64,000 bases of DNA from Pseudomonas putida (lineage in GTDB: Bacteria > Pseudomonadota > Gammaproteobacteria > Pseudomonadales > Pseudomonadaceae). Position 1 is the stretch's first letter. Each line of letters begins with the position of its first letter. The notes beneath the pieces are model-generated. The model had not been told where the DNA came from and searched no databases. It saw nothing but the letters and a program-made list of their open reading frames with translations. Position numbers and translations under genes: made by a program. Shown here piece by piece: positions 1 to 8,720 of the stretch. The stretch lies in assembly GCF_028682475.1 (NCBI RefSeq), contig NZ_JANHLE010000011.1, positions 1-64,000 of the forward strand, written 5' to 3'.

Positions 1-15
1 GGGCAGCAATAGCCG

Positions 16-40
16 GTGGGAGCGGGCTTGCCCCGCGATC
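16..40. repeat. Single REP element arm downstream of apt
   Basis: This is a 25-bp unit (GTGGGAGCGGGC...CCGCGATC) identical to the arms of the paired REP hairpins at 6412-6472 and 40876-40943. Only one arm is visible; a partner could lie before the window. It sits just past the stop codon of apt, the usual extragenic position for Pseudomonas REPs. Confidence 0.8.
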
Positions 41-45
41 GAAAC

Positions 46-594
46 TCAGTACTCGCTCAGCGAGAACGCGGTCAGGCAGAAAGTTGGAACACCCAGGTCC
101 TGCAGTTTCTGCGAGCCACCCAGTTCCGGCAGGTCGATAATCGCCGCGGCCTCGAACACTTGCGCGCCCATGCGGCGCACCAGGTTGGTTGCTGCCACGA
201 AGGTCCCGCCAGTGGCGATCAGGTCATCGAAAATCAGCACCGAATCGCCTTCGCACAGGCTGTCGGCGTGCACTTCAAGGAAGGCTTCGCCGTATTCGGT
301 CTGGTAGCCTTCGGCGAGCACGTCAGCCGGCAGCTTGCCCTGCTTGCGGAACAGGATCAGCGGCTTGTTCAGTTGGTGGGCAATGATCGAGCCGATCAGG
401 AAGCCGCGGGCGTCCATGGCACCGATGTGGCTGAAGTCGGCCTCGACATAGCGCTCGATGAAGGCGTCAGCCACATGGCGCAAGCCCCGTGGCGACTGGA
501 ACAGCGGCGTGATGTCGCGAAAGATCACGCCGGCTTTGGGGAAGTCCGGTACGGGGCGGATCAGGGCTTTGAGGTCGAAGGTATCGCTGTGCAT
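46..594 (-). CDS. apt: Adenine phosphoribosyltransferase
   Basis: The 182-residue protein converts adenine and PRPP to AMP in purine salvage (cytosol). The PRPP-binding signature of type I phosphoribosyltransferases is visible as [13 protein letters not shown] at about residues 119-131, and the length fits bacterial Apt. The ATG at 592-594 begins [19 protein letters not shown], the normal Apt start with the F-P-K-x-G-V-x-F-R-D-I-T-P segment just after. It lies downstream of anr on the same strand with a gap of about 54 bp, a neighbourhood common in Pseudomonas. A REP arm follows the stop codon. Confidence 0.96.
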   Translation of the reverse strand: MHSDTFDLKALIRPVPDFPKAGVIFRDITPLFQSPRGLRHVADAFIERYVEADFSHIGAMDARGFLIGSIIAHQLNKPLILFRKQGKLPADVLAEGYQTEYGEAFLEVHADSLCEGDSVLIFDDLIATGGTFVAATNLVRRMGAQVFEAAAIIDLPELGGSQKLQDLGVPTFCLTAFSLSEY

Positions 595-648
595 GGGGCG
601 GGTATCCTGAAAAACGAATGCCCGCCAGTATACCCTTATCCCGTGGCC

Positions 649-1383
649 TCAGCTCTCCAGTGCACCACCGGCCAGCGCGCACAGCTGGATCGGATCGAGG
701 ATGTGGATTTCCTTGCCTTCGGCGGCGATCAGGCCGTTCTGCTGGAAGCGGGTGAAAACCCGTGAAACAGTTTCCACAGCCAGGCCCAGGTAGTTGCCGA
801 TTTCGTTGCGCGACATGCTCAGGCGGAACTGATTGGCCGAATAACCCCGGGCCCGGAAGCGCGCCGAGAGGTTGACCAGGAAGGTGGCGATCCGCTCGTC
901 GGCGGTTTTCTTCGACAACAGCAGCATCATCTGCTGGTCATCGCGAATCTCGCGGCTCATCACCCGCATCAGCTGGCGACGCAGCTGCGGCAGCTGAACC
1001 GAGAGCTCATCGAGGCGTTCGAAGGGGATTTCGCAGACCGACGTGGTTTCCTGGGCCTGGGCCGATACCGGATAGGTTTCGGTGTCCATGCCGGACAGGC
1101 CGACCAGTTCGCTGGGCAGGTGAAAGCCGGTGATCTGTTCTTCGCCGCCGTCGCTCAGGCTGAAGGTTTTCAGGGCGCCGGAGCGCACTGCGTAGACCGA
1201 AGCGAAGTTGTCACCCTGGCGGAACAGAAACTCGCCTTTCTTCAGCGGTCGCCCGCGTTTGACGATGTCATCCAATGCATCCATGTCTTCCATGTTCAAC
1301 GACAATGGCAGGCACAGAGGCGCCAGGCTGCAATCCTTGCAGTGGGCCTGGTTATGGGGGCGCAGTTTGACTGGCTCGGACAT
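649..1383 (-). CDS. anr: Anaerobic transcriptional regulator Anr (FNR family)
   Basis: The 244-residue CRP/FNR regulator senses oxygen through a [4Fe-4S] cluster and controls low-oxygen respiration genes. The N-terminal cysteines are visible ([11 protein letters not shown]), and a fourth Cys lies in SVCEIPF. A cyclic-nucleotide-fold domain is followed by an HTH with the FNR-type recognition helix ([11 protein letters not shown]). The start at 1381-1383 (MSEPVKL) is chosen because AAGGAA sits about 10 nt upstream and Anr proteins begin near here; the frame extends 9 codons further without support. It shares a neighbourhood with hemN and the cco maturation genes. Candidate binding sites are seen at 3006, 8620 and 15704. 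No box was found in its own 177-bp upstream region. Confidence 0.96.
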   Translation of the reverse strand: MSEPVKLRPHNQAHCKDCSLAPLCLPLSLNMEDMDALDDIVKRGRPLKKGEFLFRQGDNFASVYAVRSGALKTFSLSDGGEEQITGFHLPSELVGLSGMDTETYPVSAQAQETTSVCEIPFERLDELSVQLPQLRRQLMRVMSREIRDDQQMMLLLSKKTADERIATFLVNLSARFRARGYSANQFRLSMSRNEIGNYLGLAVETVSRVFTRFQQNGLIAAEGKEIHILDPIQLCALAGGALES

Positions 1384-1560
1384 TTCTTCATTCCTTGGGG
1401 GAAAGCACACATAAGCCGTAAGGGTAACTCAGGGCATGGGGTTTCGGCCAGCCCGCACCCGGGTAGGGTGGGCTGGATGAGGTGCGGCGTATCGTCCGAC
1501 CTCCGATAAACATAGTGTGCTTTACAAATATGACTGTAAACAGTGTCCGTGCCTTGCGGC

Positions 1561-2943
1561 TCATATGACCCGGGAGAAGCGTTGCTGGCTGTGCAGGCCG
1601 AGGTAGGCATCAAAAACCATGCACACCGAGCGGACCAGCAGGCGACCGGCGGGCAATACCTGGATGCCCTGGTTGCTGAGGGTGATCAGGCCGTCGTCGT
1701 GCATGGCTTGCAGGGCGGGCCACTGGTCCTTGAAGTAGCCACGAAAATCGATGGTGAAGGCTTGTTCGATAGTCTCGAAATTCAGTTCGAAGTGGCAGAT
1801 CAATTGCTGTATCACCGCGCGGCGCAGGCGGTCGTCGGCGCTGCAGACCAGGCCGCGGCTGGTGGCCAGCTGGGCGCTGGACAGGGTGTCCTGATAGGTG
1901 TTCAGGTCGCTGGTGTTCTGGCAGTACAGGTCATCGATCTGGCTGATGGCCGAGACGCCGAGGCCGATCAGGTCGCAGTGGCCGTGGGTGGTGTAGCCCT
2001 GGAAGTTGCGTTGCAGGGTCGACTCTTCCTGGGCAATGGCCAACTCGTCGTCGGGCAGGGCGAAATGATCCATGCCGATGTAGCGGTAGCCGGCAGCGGT
2101 CAGCTGTTCAATGGTTCTGTGCAGCATCTCCAGCTTGGCGGCGGGCGCCGGCAGGTCGTTGCTGTCGATGCGCCGCTGGGGCATGAAGCGTTCCGGCAGG
2201 TGGGCATAGTTGAATACCGACAGGCGGTCCGGTTGCAGCTTGATGACTTCGTCCACGGTGCGGGCAAAGCCCTCCGGCGTCTGCTTGGGCAGGCCATAGA
2301 TCAGGTCGAGGTTGATCGAGCGAAATTGCAGGGTGCGTGCCGCGTCGATGATCGCCCGGGTCTGCTCCAGGGTCTGCAGGCGGTTGATCGCCCGTTGCAC
2401 GGCTGGTTCGAGGTCCTGTACACCCAGGCTGACGCGGTTGAAGCCCAGTTCGCGCAGCAGGCCCATGGTCGGCCAGTCGGCTTCGCGCGGGTCGATCTCG
2501 ATGCCGTAGTCGCCGGAATCGTCGTCCAGCAGGTTGAAATGCTGGCGCAAATGCACCATCAGCTGGCGCAGTTCGACGTGGCTGAGAAAGGTCGGGGTGC
2601 CGCCACCGAAGTGCAATTGCTCGACGCTCTGCTTGGGGTCCAGGTGACAGGCGATCAGCTGGATTTCCTGCTCCAGGCGCTGCAGGTAGGGCTGGGCGCG
2701 GGCGCGGTCTTTGGTGATGACCTTGTTGCAGGCGCAGTAGTAGCAGATGTTGGCGCAGAACGGCACGTGCACGTAGAGCGACAATGGGCGCACGGCACGA
2801 CGGCTGTCACGCAGGGCGTGCAGCAGGTCGAAGGAGCCGACTTCGCTGTGCAGTTGCACCGCGGTTGGATAGGAGGTGTAGCGTGGGCCGGACAGGTCGT
2901 AGCGACGGATCAGGTCGGAGTCCCAACGGAGTGCGTCGAGCAT
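1561..2943 (-). CDS. hemN: Oxygen-independent coproporphyrinogen III oxidase
   Basis: The 460-residue radical-SAM enzyme decarboxylates coproporphyrinogen III to protoporphyrinogen IX without oxygen. The cluster motif CxxxCxxC is seen as CANICYYC, preceded by YTSYPTAVQ and the SLYVHVPFC segment typical of HemN. The GGGTPTFL motif of the radical-SAM core follows. Length is standard for HemN (about 460) rather than the shorter HemW. A perfect-form Anr box (TTGAT-N4-ATCAA) lies 63-76 bp upstream of the start codon, so induction at low oxygen is expected. Haem made here serves the b- and c-haems of the adjacent cbb3 oxidases. Confidence 0.96.
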   Translation of the reverse strand: MLDALRWDSDLIRRYDLSGPRYTSYPTAVQLHSEVGSFDLLHALRDSRRAVRPLSLYVHVPFCANICYYCACNKVITKDRARAQPYLQRLEQEIQLIACHLDPKQSVEQLHFGGGTPTFLSHVELRQLMVHLRQHFNLLDDDSGDYGIEIDPREADWPTMGLLRELGFNRVSLGVQDLEPAVQRAINRLQTLEQTRAIIDAARTLQFRSINLDLIYGLPKQTPEGFARTVDEVIKLQPDRLSVFNYAHLPERFMPQRRIDSNDLPAPAAKLEMLHRTIEQLTAAGYRYIGMDHFALPDDELAIAQEESTLQRNFQGYTTHGHCDLIGLGVSAISQIDDLYCQNTSDLNTYQDTLSSAQLATSRGLVCSADDRLRRAVIQQLICHFELNFETIEQAFTIDFRGYFKDQWPALQAMHDDGLITLSNQGIQVLPAGRLLVRSVCMVFDAYLGLHSQQRFSRVI

Positions 2944-3005
2944 GTGGGCAATCCCCAGAATGAGCAGCAGTGCCCGAAGTCTAGGGGGCGAGGAAACATC
3001 CCGTC

Positions 3006-3019
3006 TTGATTTGTATCAA
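3006..3019. promoter_or_regulatory. Anr/FNR box upstream of hemN
   Basis: TTGATTTGTATCAA matches the FNR/Anr consensus TTGAT-N4-ATCAA at all ten defined positions. It lies between the stop codon of the membrane-protein gene (3027) and the hemN start (2943). With the regulator encoded 1.6 kb away, activation of hemN by Anr is the simple reading. Confidence 0.88.
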
Positions 3020-3026
3020 CGGCGCT

Positions 3027-3710
3027 TCAGTGGCCCATCAGCCAGTGCTGGTGCGGCCCCGGCAGGGTCCAGAGGCCGAACAGGATTACCAGCATACCGC
3101 CAGCGATCCGTATGCCACGTTTGCGTAACAGGGCGCTGGTGCGTTCGGCGGCAAGCCCGGTGGCCAACAGCACCGGCCAGGTGCCAAGGCCGAAGGCCAG
3201 CATCAGCAAGGCGCTGTCAGCGGCGTTGCCCTGACTCGCGGCCCACAGCAGGGTGCTGTAGACCAGGCCGCACGGCAGCCAGCCCCACAGGGCGCCGAGC
3301 AGCAGGGCGCGGGGCAGGCTTGAGACCGGCAGCAGGCGGTTGGCCACAGGCTGTATGTGGCGCCACAGGCCGCGTCCGAGGCCTTCGATGCGGGTCAGGC
3401 CGCTCCACCAGCCGGCCAGGTACAGGCCCATGCTGATCAACAGCAGCGCCGCGACCACGCGCATGCCCAGGGCTACCGGGCTGTTGGCCACGGCCCAGCC
3501 GGCCAGGCCCAGCAGCAAGCCGGCCAGGGCATAACTGAAGATGCGTCCCAGGTTGTAGGCCAGCAGCAGGCGAAAGCGGCGGCTGCGCTGTTCTTTGGGA
3601 ATCGCCAGGGTCAGGGCACCCATCAGCCCACCGCACATGCCCAGGCAATGGCCGCCGCCGAGCAGGCCGAGGATCAGCGCCGAGCTGAGCAGAGGCAGCA
3701 GTTCAAACAC
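3027..3710 (-). CDS. TauE/SafE-like (DsbD_2 type) membrane protein of the cco maturation cluster
   Basis: A 227-residue polytopic membrane protein with about six hydrophobic segments. The N-terminus has a conserved Cys pair (GGHCLGMCGG), and WLPCGLVYS is seen near the middle; both occur in the family called sulfite exporter TauE/SafE, UreH-like or DsbD_2. The start is taken as GTG at 3708-3710, because this codon overlaps the ccoS stop (GTGTTTGA is shared) and translational coupling is likely; the upstream in-frame extension is ccoS read in another frame. The position downstream of ccoS in pseudomonads suggests a job in cbb3 assembly, possibly metal or thiol handling. That role is inference. 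Confidence 0.8.
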   Translation of the reverse strand: MFELLPLLSSALILGLLGGGHCLGMCGGLMGALTLAIPKEQRSRRFRLLLAYNLGRIFSYALAGLLLGLAGWAVANSPVALGMRVVAALLLISMGLYLAGWWSGLTRIEGLGRGLWRHIQPVANRLLPVSSLPRALLLGALWGWLPCGLVYSTLLWAASQGNAADSALLMLAFGLGTWPVLLATGLAAERTSALLRKRGIRIAGGMLVILFGLWTLPGPHQHWLMGH

Positions 3711-3915
3711 GGGGTGGGGCGCCGTCGTCGGGTTTCTTGCCGTCGGCTTCGTCCATCGCGGCGGTGTGCTGTGGGTCCTGATCGTCGAACAGGATGCTGT
3801 GGGCCGGGCTGTCGAGGTCGTCGTACTGACCACTGTCCACCGCCCAGAAGAAGATGTAGATGGCGATGGCAACGATCAGCAGCGCGGCCGGAATCATGAT
3901 GTATAGCGCGGGCAT
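3703..3915 (-). CDS. ccoS: Cbb3 oxidase maturation protein CcoS
   Basis: A 70-residue small protein with one N-terminal membrane helix (MPALYIMIPAALLIVAIAI) followed by FFWAVDSGQYDDLDSP, the hallmark of CcoS/FixS. In other bacteria CcoS is needed to insert haem b and copper into CcoN. It follows ccoI with a 12-bp gap, and its last eight bases overlap the next gene. The C-terminal acidic tail (DDQDPQHTAAMDEADGKK) is poorly conserved in the family. Confidence 0.93.
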   Translation of the reverse strand: MPALYIMIPAALLIVAIAIYIFFWAVDSGQYDDLDSPAHSILFDDQDPQHTAAMDEADGKKPDDGAPPRV

Positions 3916-3927
3916 GGAAGCTCCTGA

Positions 3928-6381
3928 TCAGGCCGTGGCCGGGTGTGAGTCGCGGGTCGCTGTGACGCCGGCGGCCGGAGCGCTGATGCGGGTCAGGCGC
4001 AGGGCGTTGAGCACCACGATCAGCGAGCTGACGGACATGCCGATGGCCGCCCACACCGGGGTGATCCAACCGAGGGCGGCAAAGGGCAACATCAGGCCAT
4101 TATACAGCGCTGCCCAGAGCAGGTTCTCGATAATGATCCGGCGGGTGCGCCGGGCCAGGCTGAAGGCCTGTACCAGGGCGTCGAGGCGATTGGACAGCAG
4201 CACCGCGTCGGCGCTGGTCTTGGCCAGGTCGGTGGCTGAGCCCATGGCGATGCTGATATCGGCGGCGGCCAACACCGGTACGTCGTTGACCCCGTCGCCA
4301 AGCATCAGCACTTTGCGGCCCTGCTGTTGCAGGGCTTTGAGTTTTTCCAGTTTGTCGTCCGGGCGCAAGCCGCCGATGGCCTGGTCGATCTGCAGTTCGG
4401 CGGCCACGCTCTGCACCATCGGCGAGCTGTCGCCGGACAGCAGCAGGGTTTGCCAGCCACGGGCACGGCAGGCGGCGAGCAGGTCGGCGGCGTCATTGCG
4501 CAGACGGTCGTCGAGCACCAGCCAGGCCAGAGCACCCTGGGTGTCCCCCAGCAACAGCCACTGACCGGGTTCGGCGGGCATCTCGGGAGCCGCAGTGTGG
4601 CTCAAGGCGCAAACGAAACCCGCTTCGCCGATGCGCAGGCGTTGCCCTTGTACGACGCCTTCAAGTCCCAGACCAGGTTCGGCGTGCACTTCGTCGGCGG
4701 CCACGCTGGCGCGCCCGAAGGCACGGGCAATCGGGTGCTCGGAGCGGTTTTCCAGGGCGGCAGCAAGCATCAGGCACTGATCGGCGTCGGCAGCGGCCAA
4801 CGGACGAATGGCGCGCAAGGTCAGGCGGCCTTCGGTGAGGGTGCCGGTCTTGTCGAAAATCACTGTGTCGATCTGGTTCAGACCTTCAAGAACGTGGCCG
4901 CGGGTCAGCAACAGGCCGAGCTTGTGCAGGGTGCCGGTGGCAGCGGTCAGCGCGGTTGGCGTGGCCAGTGACAGGGCGCAGGGGCAGGTGGCGACCAGCA
5001 TTGCCAGGACAATCCAGAACGCCCGCGACGGGTCCAGTTGCCACCAGAGCAGGCCGATGGCCGCGGCAGCGACCAGGGAGAACAGCAGGAACCACTGTGA
5101 GGCGCGGTCGGCGATTTCCGCCAGGCGCGGTTTTTCCGACTGCGCTCGTTCCAGCAGGCGGACGATGGCCGACAGGCGCGTGTCCTGGCCCAGGGCCTGG
5201 ACTTCGACGGTCAGCGCGCTTTCCACGTTCAGGGTCCCGGCGGTCACTGCATCGCCGGCACGGCGCGGCTGGGGCAGGTATTCACCAGTGAGCAGCGACT
5301 CGTCGACACTCGACTGGCCGCTGACGATACGCCCGTCGGCTGGCACGACATGACCGGGTTGAATCAGTACGCAGTCACCCAGTTGCAGTTCGCTGAGCAG
5401 GATTCGCTCGCTCTGGCCCGCCGCGCCCAGGCGCAGGCAGGAAGCCGGCAGCAGGTTGACCAGCTGGGCAGTGGCGGCGGCAGTGCGCTCACGGGCGCGG
5501 CGTTCCAGGTAGCGGCCTGCGAGCAGGAACAGGGCGAACATGCCCACTGCATCGAAATACAGTTCGCCGCTGCCGGTGATCGCCGTCCAGATCCCGGCAG
5601 CGTAGGCCAGGCCGATGGCCAGCGAGACCGAAACGTCCATGGTCAGGTGCCGGGTGCGCAGGTCACGGGCGGCGCCACGGAAGAACGGCGCGCAGCTGTA
5701 GAAGACGATCGGGGTGGTCAGAAACATCGCGACCCAGCGCAGGATGGTGTGCAGTTCCGGGCTCAGGTCGATGTTGAATTCCGGCCAGGTGGCCATGGTC
5801 GCCATCATCGCCTGGAACCACAGCAAGCCGGCGACCCCCAGCTGGCGCAGGGCGGTGCGGTTCTCACTGGCCAGCTGTTCAGCGGCGCGGTCGGCCTGAT
5901 AGGGGTGCGCGGCGTAGCCGATGTGGCGCAGTTCGGCCAGCAGTCTGGACAGCGGTAATTGGCTGTCAGCCCAGTTGACCTGCAGGCGGTGGTTGGACAG
6001 GTTCAGTCGCGCCTCGGCAACGCCGGGTAGGTTGCGCAGGTGTTTTTCGATCAGCCAGCCGCAGGCGGCGCAGCTGATACCTTCGATCAGCAGGGTGGTT
6101 TCGGCTAGCTCACCGTTGTGGCGGACGAAAGGTTTTTGCACGTCGGCACGGTCATACAGGGCCAGCTCATCGACCAGTTGCTGAGGCAGGGCATCGGGGT
6201 TGGCGCTGGCTTCGCTGCGGTGCTGGTAATAGCTTTCCAGGTTGCCGGCGACAATGGCTTCGGCCACGGCCTGGCACCCCGGGCAGCAGAACAGCCGGTC
6301 CTGGCCGAGTACCACGGCGGTGAAGTGGCTGCCGGCCGGAACGGGCAGGGCGCAGTGGTAGCAAGGCGTGGGGCTGGTCAT
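3928..6381 (-). CDS. ccoI: Copper-exporting P-type ATPase for cbb3 assembly, CcoI/FixI
   Basis: An 817-residue P1B-type ATPase that exports Cu(I) to the periplasmic side for the CuB centre of cbb3 oxidases. It carries an N-terminal Cys-rich segment (CYHC, then CCPGC), a heavy-metal-associated domain (GISCAACG), the membrane metal site CPC (ATCPCALSLATP), the phosphorylation motif DKTGTLT and the hinge GDGVNDVPVL. The order and length fit CcoI/FixI (CtpA-type in P. aeruginosa) rather than CopA. It sits between ccoH and ccoS. A REP hairpin separates it from ccoH, which may lower read-through. Confidence 0.95.
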   Translation of the reverse strand: MTSPTPCYHCALPVPAGSHFTAVVLGQDRLFCCPGCQAVAEAIVAGNLESYYQHRSEASANPDALPQQLVDELALYDRADVQKPFVRHNGELAETTLLIEGISCAACGWLIEKHLRNLPGVAEARLNLSNHRLQVNWADSQLPLSRLLAELRHIGYAAHPYQADRAAEQLASENRTALRQLGVAGLLWFQAMMATMATWPEFNIDLSPELHTILRWVAMFLTTPIVFYSCAPFFRGAARDLRTRHLTMDVSVSLAIGLAYAAGIWTAITGSGELYFDAVGMFALFLLAGRYLERRARERTAAATAQLVNLLPASCLRLGAAGQSERILLSELQLGDCVLIQPGHVVPADGRIVSGQSSVDESLLTGEYLPQPRRAGDAVTAGTLNVESALTVEVQALGQDTRLSAIVRLLERAQSEKPRLAEIADRASQWFLLFSLVAAAAIGLLWWQLDPSRAFWIVLAMLVATCPCALSLATPTALTAATGTLHKLGLLLTRGHVLEGLNQIDTVIFDKTGTLTEGRLTLRAIRPLAAADADQCLMLAAALENRSEHPIARAFGRASVAADEVHAEPGLGLEGVVQGQRLRIGEAGFVCALSHTAAPEMPAEPGQWLLLGDTQGALAWLVLDDRLRNDAADLLAACRARGWQTLLLSGDSSPMVQSVAAELQIDQAIGGLRPDDKLEKLKALQQQGRKVLMLGDGVNDVPVLAAADISIAMGSATDLAKTSADAVLLSNRLDALVQAFSLARRTRRIIIENLLWAALYNGLMLPFAALGWITPVWAAIGMSVSSLIVVLNALRLTRISAPAAGVTATRDSHPATA

Positions 6382-6411
6382 GGCAATCTATCGCAAGGTT
6401 CGGGGGAACCT

Positions 6412-6472
6412 GATCGCGGGGCAAGCCCGCTCCCACAGTGTGTCTCGGTGGGAGCGGGCTTGCCCCGCGATC
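6412..6472. repeat. Paired REP hairpin between ccoH and ccoI
   Basis: Two perfect 25-bp inverted arms (6412-6436 and 6448-6472) flank an 11-nt loop. The core GATCGCGGGG...CCGCTCCCAC recurs at 16-40, 16392-16456 and 40876-40943. Unlike the other copies, it interrupts a same-strand operon rather than a convergent gap. Confidence 0.92.
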
Positions 6473-6481
6473 AAGGCCGAC

Positions 6482-7021
6482 TCATTTTTCGAGGTGTTCA
6501 GCCCCTTGCAGCGCTTCGTCGCCCAGCTGCAGGGTTACATCATGGCCGACCTGCTCTTCTTCAAACAGGCGCCAGACATGCTCGTCCTGGCTGCCGAGCA
6601 GCTCGACGAAGCGACGGCCTTCGATCTTGTCGCTGAGCTGACCGACATAGCGTCCGGCTTCGCTGGCGCTCTGGGTCAGGACGATCTTGCGGTCCTTCTC
6701 CGGCTGGGTTGGCGAGATCAGGTTCAGTTCCAGGGTTTTCGGCTGGCTGTTACCGCTCAGGCGCAGCTCGACTTCACCGGTCAGCTCGTCCAGATGGATG
6801 CTGGCCTTGAGGTTGAGGGTCTGGCCCAGCAGTTCACGGTCCAGCGAGCGGTTGATGCCTTTGCCGGCCTCGTAGTAGTTGTCGTTGACCAGGTTGTCCG
6901 GGTTGTTGACCGCAATGTAGACCATGGTCAGGCTCAGGGTCACCGAGGTGGCCAGCACCCCGATGATGATCCATGGCCAAAGGTGCTTGTACCAGGGGCT
7001 GGCGGCTGTTGCAGAAGGCAT
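6482..7021 (-). CDS. ccoH: Cbb3 assembly protein CcoH/FixH
   Basis: A 179-residue protein with one N-terminal transmembrane helix (WPWIIIGVLATSVTLSLTMVY) and a periplasmic domain, as in FixH/CcoH. The segment NDNYYEAGKGIN is the recognisable family signature. CcoH is required for stable cbb3 assembly in other bacteria. It is 12 bp downstream of ccoG on the same strand, followed by a REP hairpin and then ccoI. Confidence 0.93.
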   Translation of the reverse strand: MPSATAASPWYKHLWPWIIIGVLATSVTLSLTMVYIAVNNPDNLVNDNYYEAGKGINRSLDRELLGQTLNLKASIHLDELTGEVELRLSGNSQPKTLELNLISPTQPEKDRKIVLTQSASEAGRYVGQLSDKIEGRRFVELLGSQDEHVWRLFEEEQVGHDVTLQLGDEALQGAEHLEK

Positions 7022-7033
7022 AGACTCAATCTC

Positions 7034-8452
7034 TTATCGAATTTGTGGGCCGATGAAACGGCTCTTGGCTTCAACCTGGGTGGCGCTGTCGTCAGCGTCC
7101 TTGAGGACGAAGATGACTTCGTTGGTGCTCGACGGCAGTTTTTCCGGGGCCATCGACAGTTGTACCGGCAGGCTGACGATGTCGCCGGCCGCGACGCGGA
7201 TTTCTTTCGCGCCCTCAAGCTTGAGGTCTGGCAGGCCAGCGGCTTCGAGCACGTAGACGTGGTCGCGCTGGTCCTTGTTCATGACCTTCAGGCTGTAGAC
7301 GTTTTCGATCCGGCCCTGGGCGTTTTCGCGGTACAGCACGCGGTCTTTGCTGACGTCGAAGCCGACCAGCGAACGCATCACGAAGGCGCTGGCGAGCAGG
7401 GCGATCATGGCCAGCAAGACCACCGCATAGCCGATCAGACGCGGGCGCAACATGTGGGTTTTCTGCCCGGAGAGGTTGTGCTCGGTGGTGTAGCTGATCA
7501 GGCCTTTGGGGTAGTTCATCTTGTCCATGATGGTGTCACAGGCGTCGATGCACGCAGCGCAGCCGATGCACTCGATCTGCAGGCCGTCACGGATGTCGAT
7601 GCCGGTCGGGCAGACCTGGACGCACATGGTGCAGTCGATGCAGTCACCCAGGCCCTGGGCCTTGTAGTCGAGGTCTTTCTTGCGCGGGCCGCGGGTTTCG
7701 CCGCGACGTGGATCGTAGGAAACGATCAGCGTGTCCTTGTCGAACATCACGCTCTGGAAGCGCGCATAGGGGCACATGTACACGCACACTTGCTCGCGCA
7801 GCCAGCCGGCGTTGCCGTAGGTGGCCAGGGTGAAGAAGCCGACCCAGAAATACGCCCAGCCATCGGCCTGGCCAGTGAAGAACTCCACCACCAGTTCGCG
7901 GATCGGTGAGAAGTAGCCGACGAAGGTCATGCCGGTGACAAAACCGATCAACAGCCACAGGCTGTGCTTGGCCAGTTTGCGCAGGAATTTGTTGCCGCTC
8001 ATGGGCGCCTTGTCGAGCTTCATGCGCTGGTTGCGGTCACCTTCAGTGACCTTTTCGCACCACATGAAAATCCAGGTCCAGACGCTTTGCGGGCAGGTGT
8101 AGCCGCACCAGACCCGGCCGGCGAATACAGTGATGAAGAACAGGCCAAAGGCGGCAACGATCAACAGGCCGGAAAGCAGGATGAAATCCTGCGGCCAGAT
8201 GGTGGCGCCGAAGATGTAGAACTTGCGCTCGGGCAAGTTCCACCAGACTGCCTGATGCTCGCCCCAGTTCAGCCACACCGTACCGAAATACAGCAGGAAC
8301 AGGAGGGCGCCGCCGGCCATGCGCAAATTGCGAAACAGGCCGGTGAAGGCCCGGGTGTAGATTTTTTCCCGAGAGGCGTAGAGATCGACGCTGTCTTTGT
8401 CTTTATTGGCAGGCGGGGTGACATCATGTACTGGAATCTGCTTGCTCATCAT
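7034..8452 (-). CDS. ccoG: Cbb3 accessory iron-sulfur protein CcoG
   Basis: A 472-residue polytopic membrane protein with two ferredoxin-type clusters, seen as CxxCxxCxxxCP (CIDCTMCVQVCP) and CxxCxxCxxxC (CIGCAACIDAC). Further upstream are RVWCGYTCPQSVW and CVYMCPYARFQ, conserved in CcoG/RdxA. CcoG is reported as a cupric reductase that feeds Cu(I) to cbb3 assembly. It opens the ccoGHIS cluster. Two adjacent ATG codons (8450-8452 and 8447-8449) could start it. A weak Anr box lies 168 bp upstream. Confidence 0.95.
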   Translation of the reverse strand: MMSKQIPVHDVTPPANKDKDSVDLYASREKIYTRAFTGLFRNLRMAGGALLFLLYFGTVWLNWGEHQAVWWNLPERKFYIFGATIWPQDFILLSGLLIVAAFGLFFITVFAGRVWCGYTCPQSVWTWIFMWCEKVTEGDRNQRMKLDKAPMSGNKFLRKLAKHSLWLLIGFVTGMTFVGYFSPIRELVVEFFTGQADGWAYFWVGFFTLATYGNAGWLREQVCVYMCPYARFQSVMFDKDTLIVSYDPRRGETRGPRKKDLDYKAQGLGDCIDCTMCVQVCPTGIDIRDGLQIECIGCAACIDACDTIMDKMNYPKGLISYTTEHNLSGQKTHMLRPRLIGYAVVLLAMIALLASAFVMRSLVGFDVSKDRVLYRENAQGRIENVYSLKVMNKDQRDHVYVLEAAGLPDLKLEGAKEIRVAAGDIVSLPVQLSMAPEKLPSSTNEVIFVLKDADDSATQVEAKSRFIGPQIR

Positions 8453-8619
8453 TGAGTCCCACGGCAGTGGAATAACGCCGCGATCAGTGCGTGCCGACCG
8501 CAGTCAGAAGTTTATGCTGCTCTTGGTCGGATAATACGCCTGTAGTGGCAGCATGGGGCATGGTTGCGACCTTTAGTCGCGTTGGGTTTGCCTGGTGATT
8601 AGTGTAGTGGGCGTGTCAA

Positions 8620-8633
8620 TTGATCTGGGTCAT
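8620..8633. promoter_or_regulatory. Candidate Anr/FNR box upstream of ccoG
   Basis: TTGATCTGGGTCAT has a perfect left half (TTGAT), a 4-nt spacer and a degenerate right half (GTCAT against ATCAA). It lies 168 bp upstream of the ccoG start, so a leader of more than 100 nt would be needed. Plausible because the ccoGHIS genes are often Anr/FNR regulated, but weaker than the boxes at 3006 and 15704. Confidence 0.45.
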
Positions 8634-8668
8634 GCGAAGAGCCATAACCCTATGGAAGCGGAGGTGAT

Positions 8669-8700
8669 AAAAAAGCCCCGCCAGTCTGCACTGAAGGGGC
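8669..8700 (-). terminator. Rho-independent terminator of proximal ccoNOQP
   Basis: Read on the minus strand, a GCCCC...GGGGC stem is followed by six U residues (AAAAAA on the plus strand at 8669-8674). It lies 20-50 bp past the ccoP stop codon. Confidence 0.75.
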
Positions 8701-8720
8701 CTTTTGGCTTGCCGTGCGAA

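Larger units (their letters stand above)
8453..8720. other. Intergenic region between ccoP (proximal) and ccoG
   Basis: About 268 bp on which no ORF is convincing. It holds the terminator of the proximal cco operon (8669-8700), an Anr-like box (8620-8633) and presumably the ccoG promoter. A clear -10/-35 pair for ccoG could not be assigned. Confidence 0.6.

Noticed and set aside
1543..3009. Long open frame of 488 codons antisense to hemN
   Set aside because: Its product is a Val/Gly/Gln-rich string with no family motif, typical of the mirror of a GC-rich gene; hemN carries a full radical-SAM motif.
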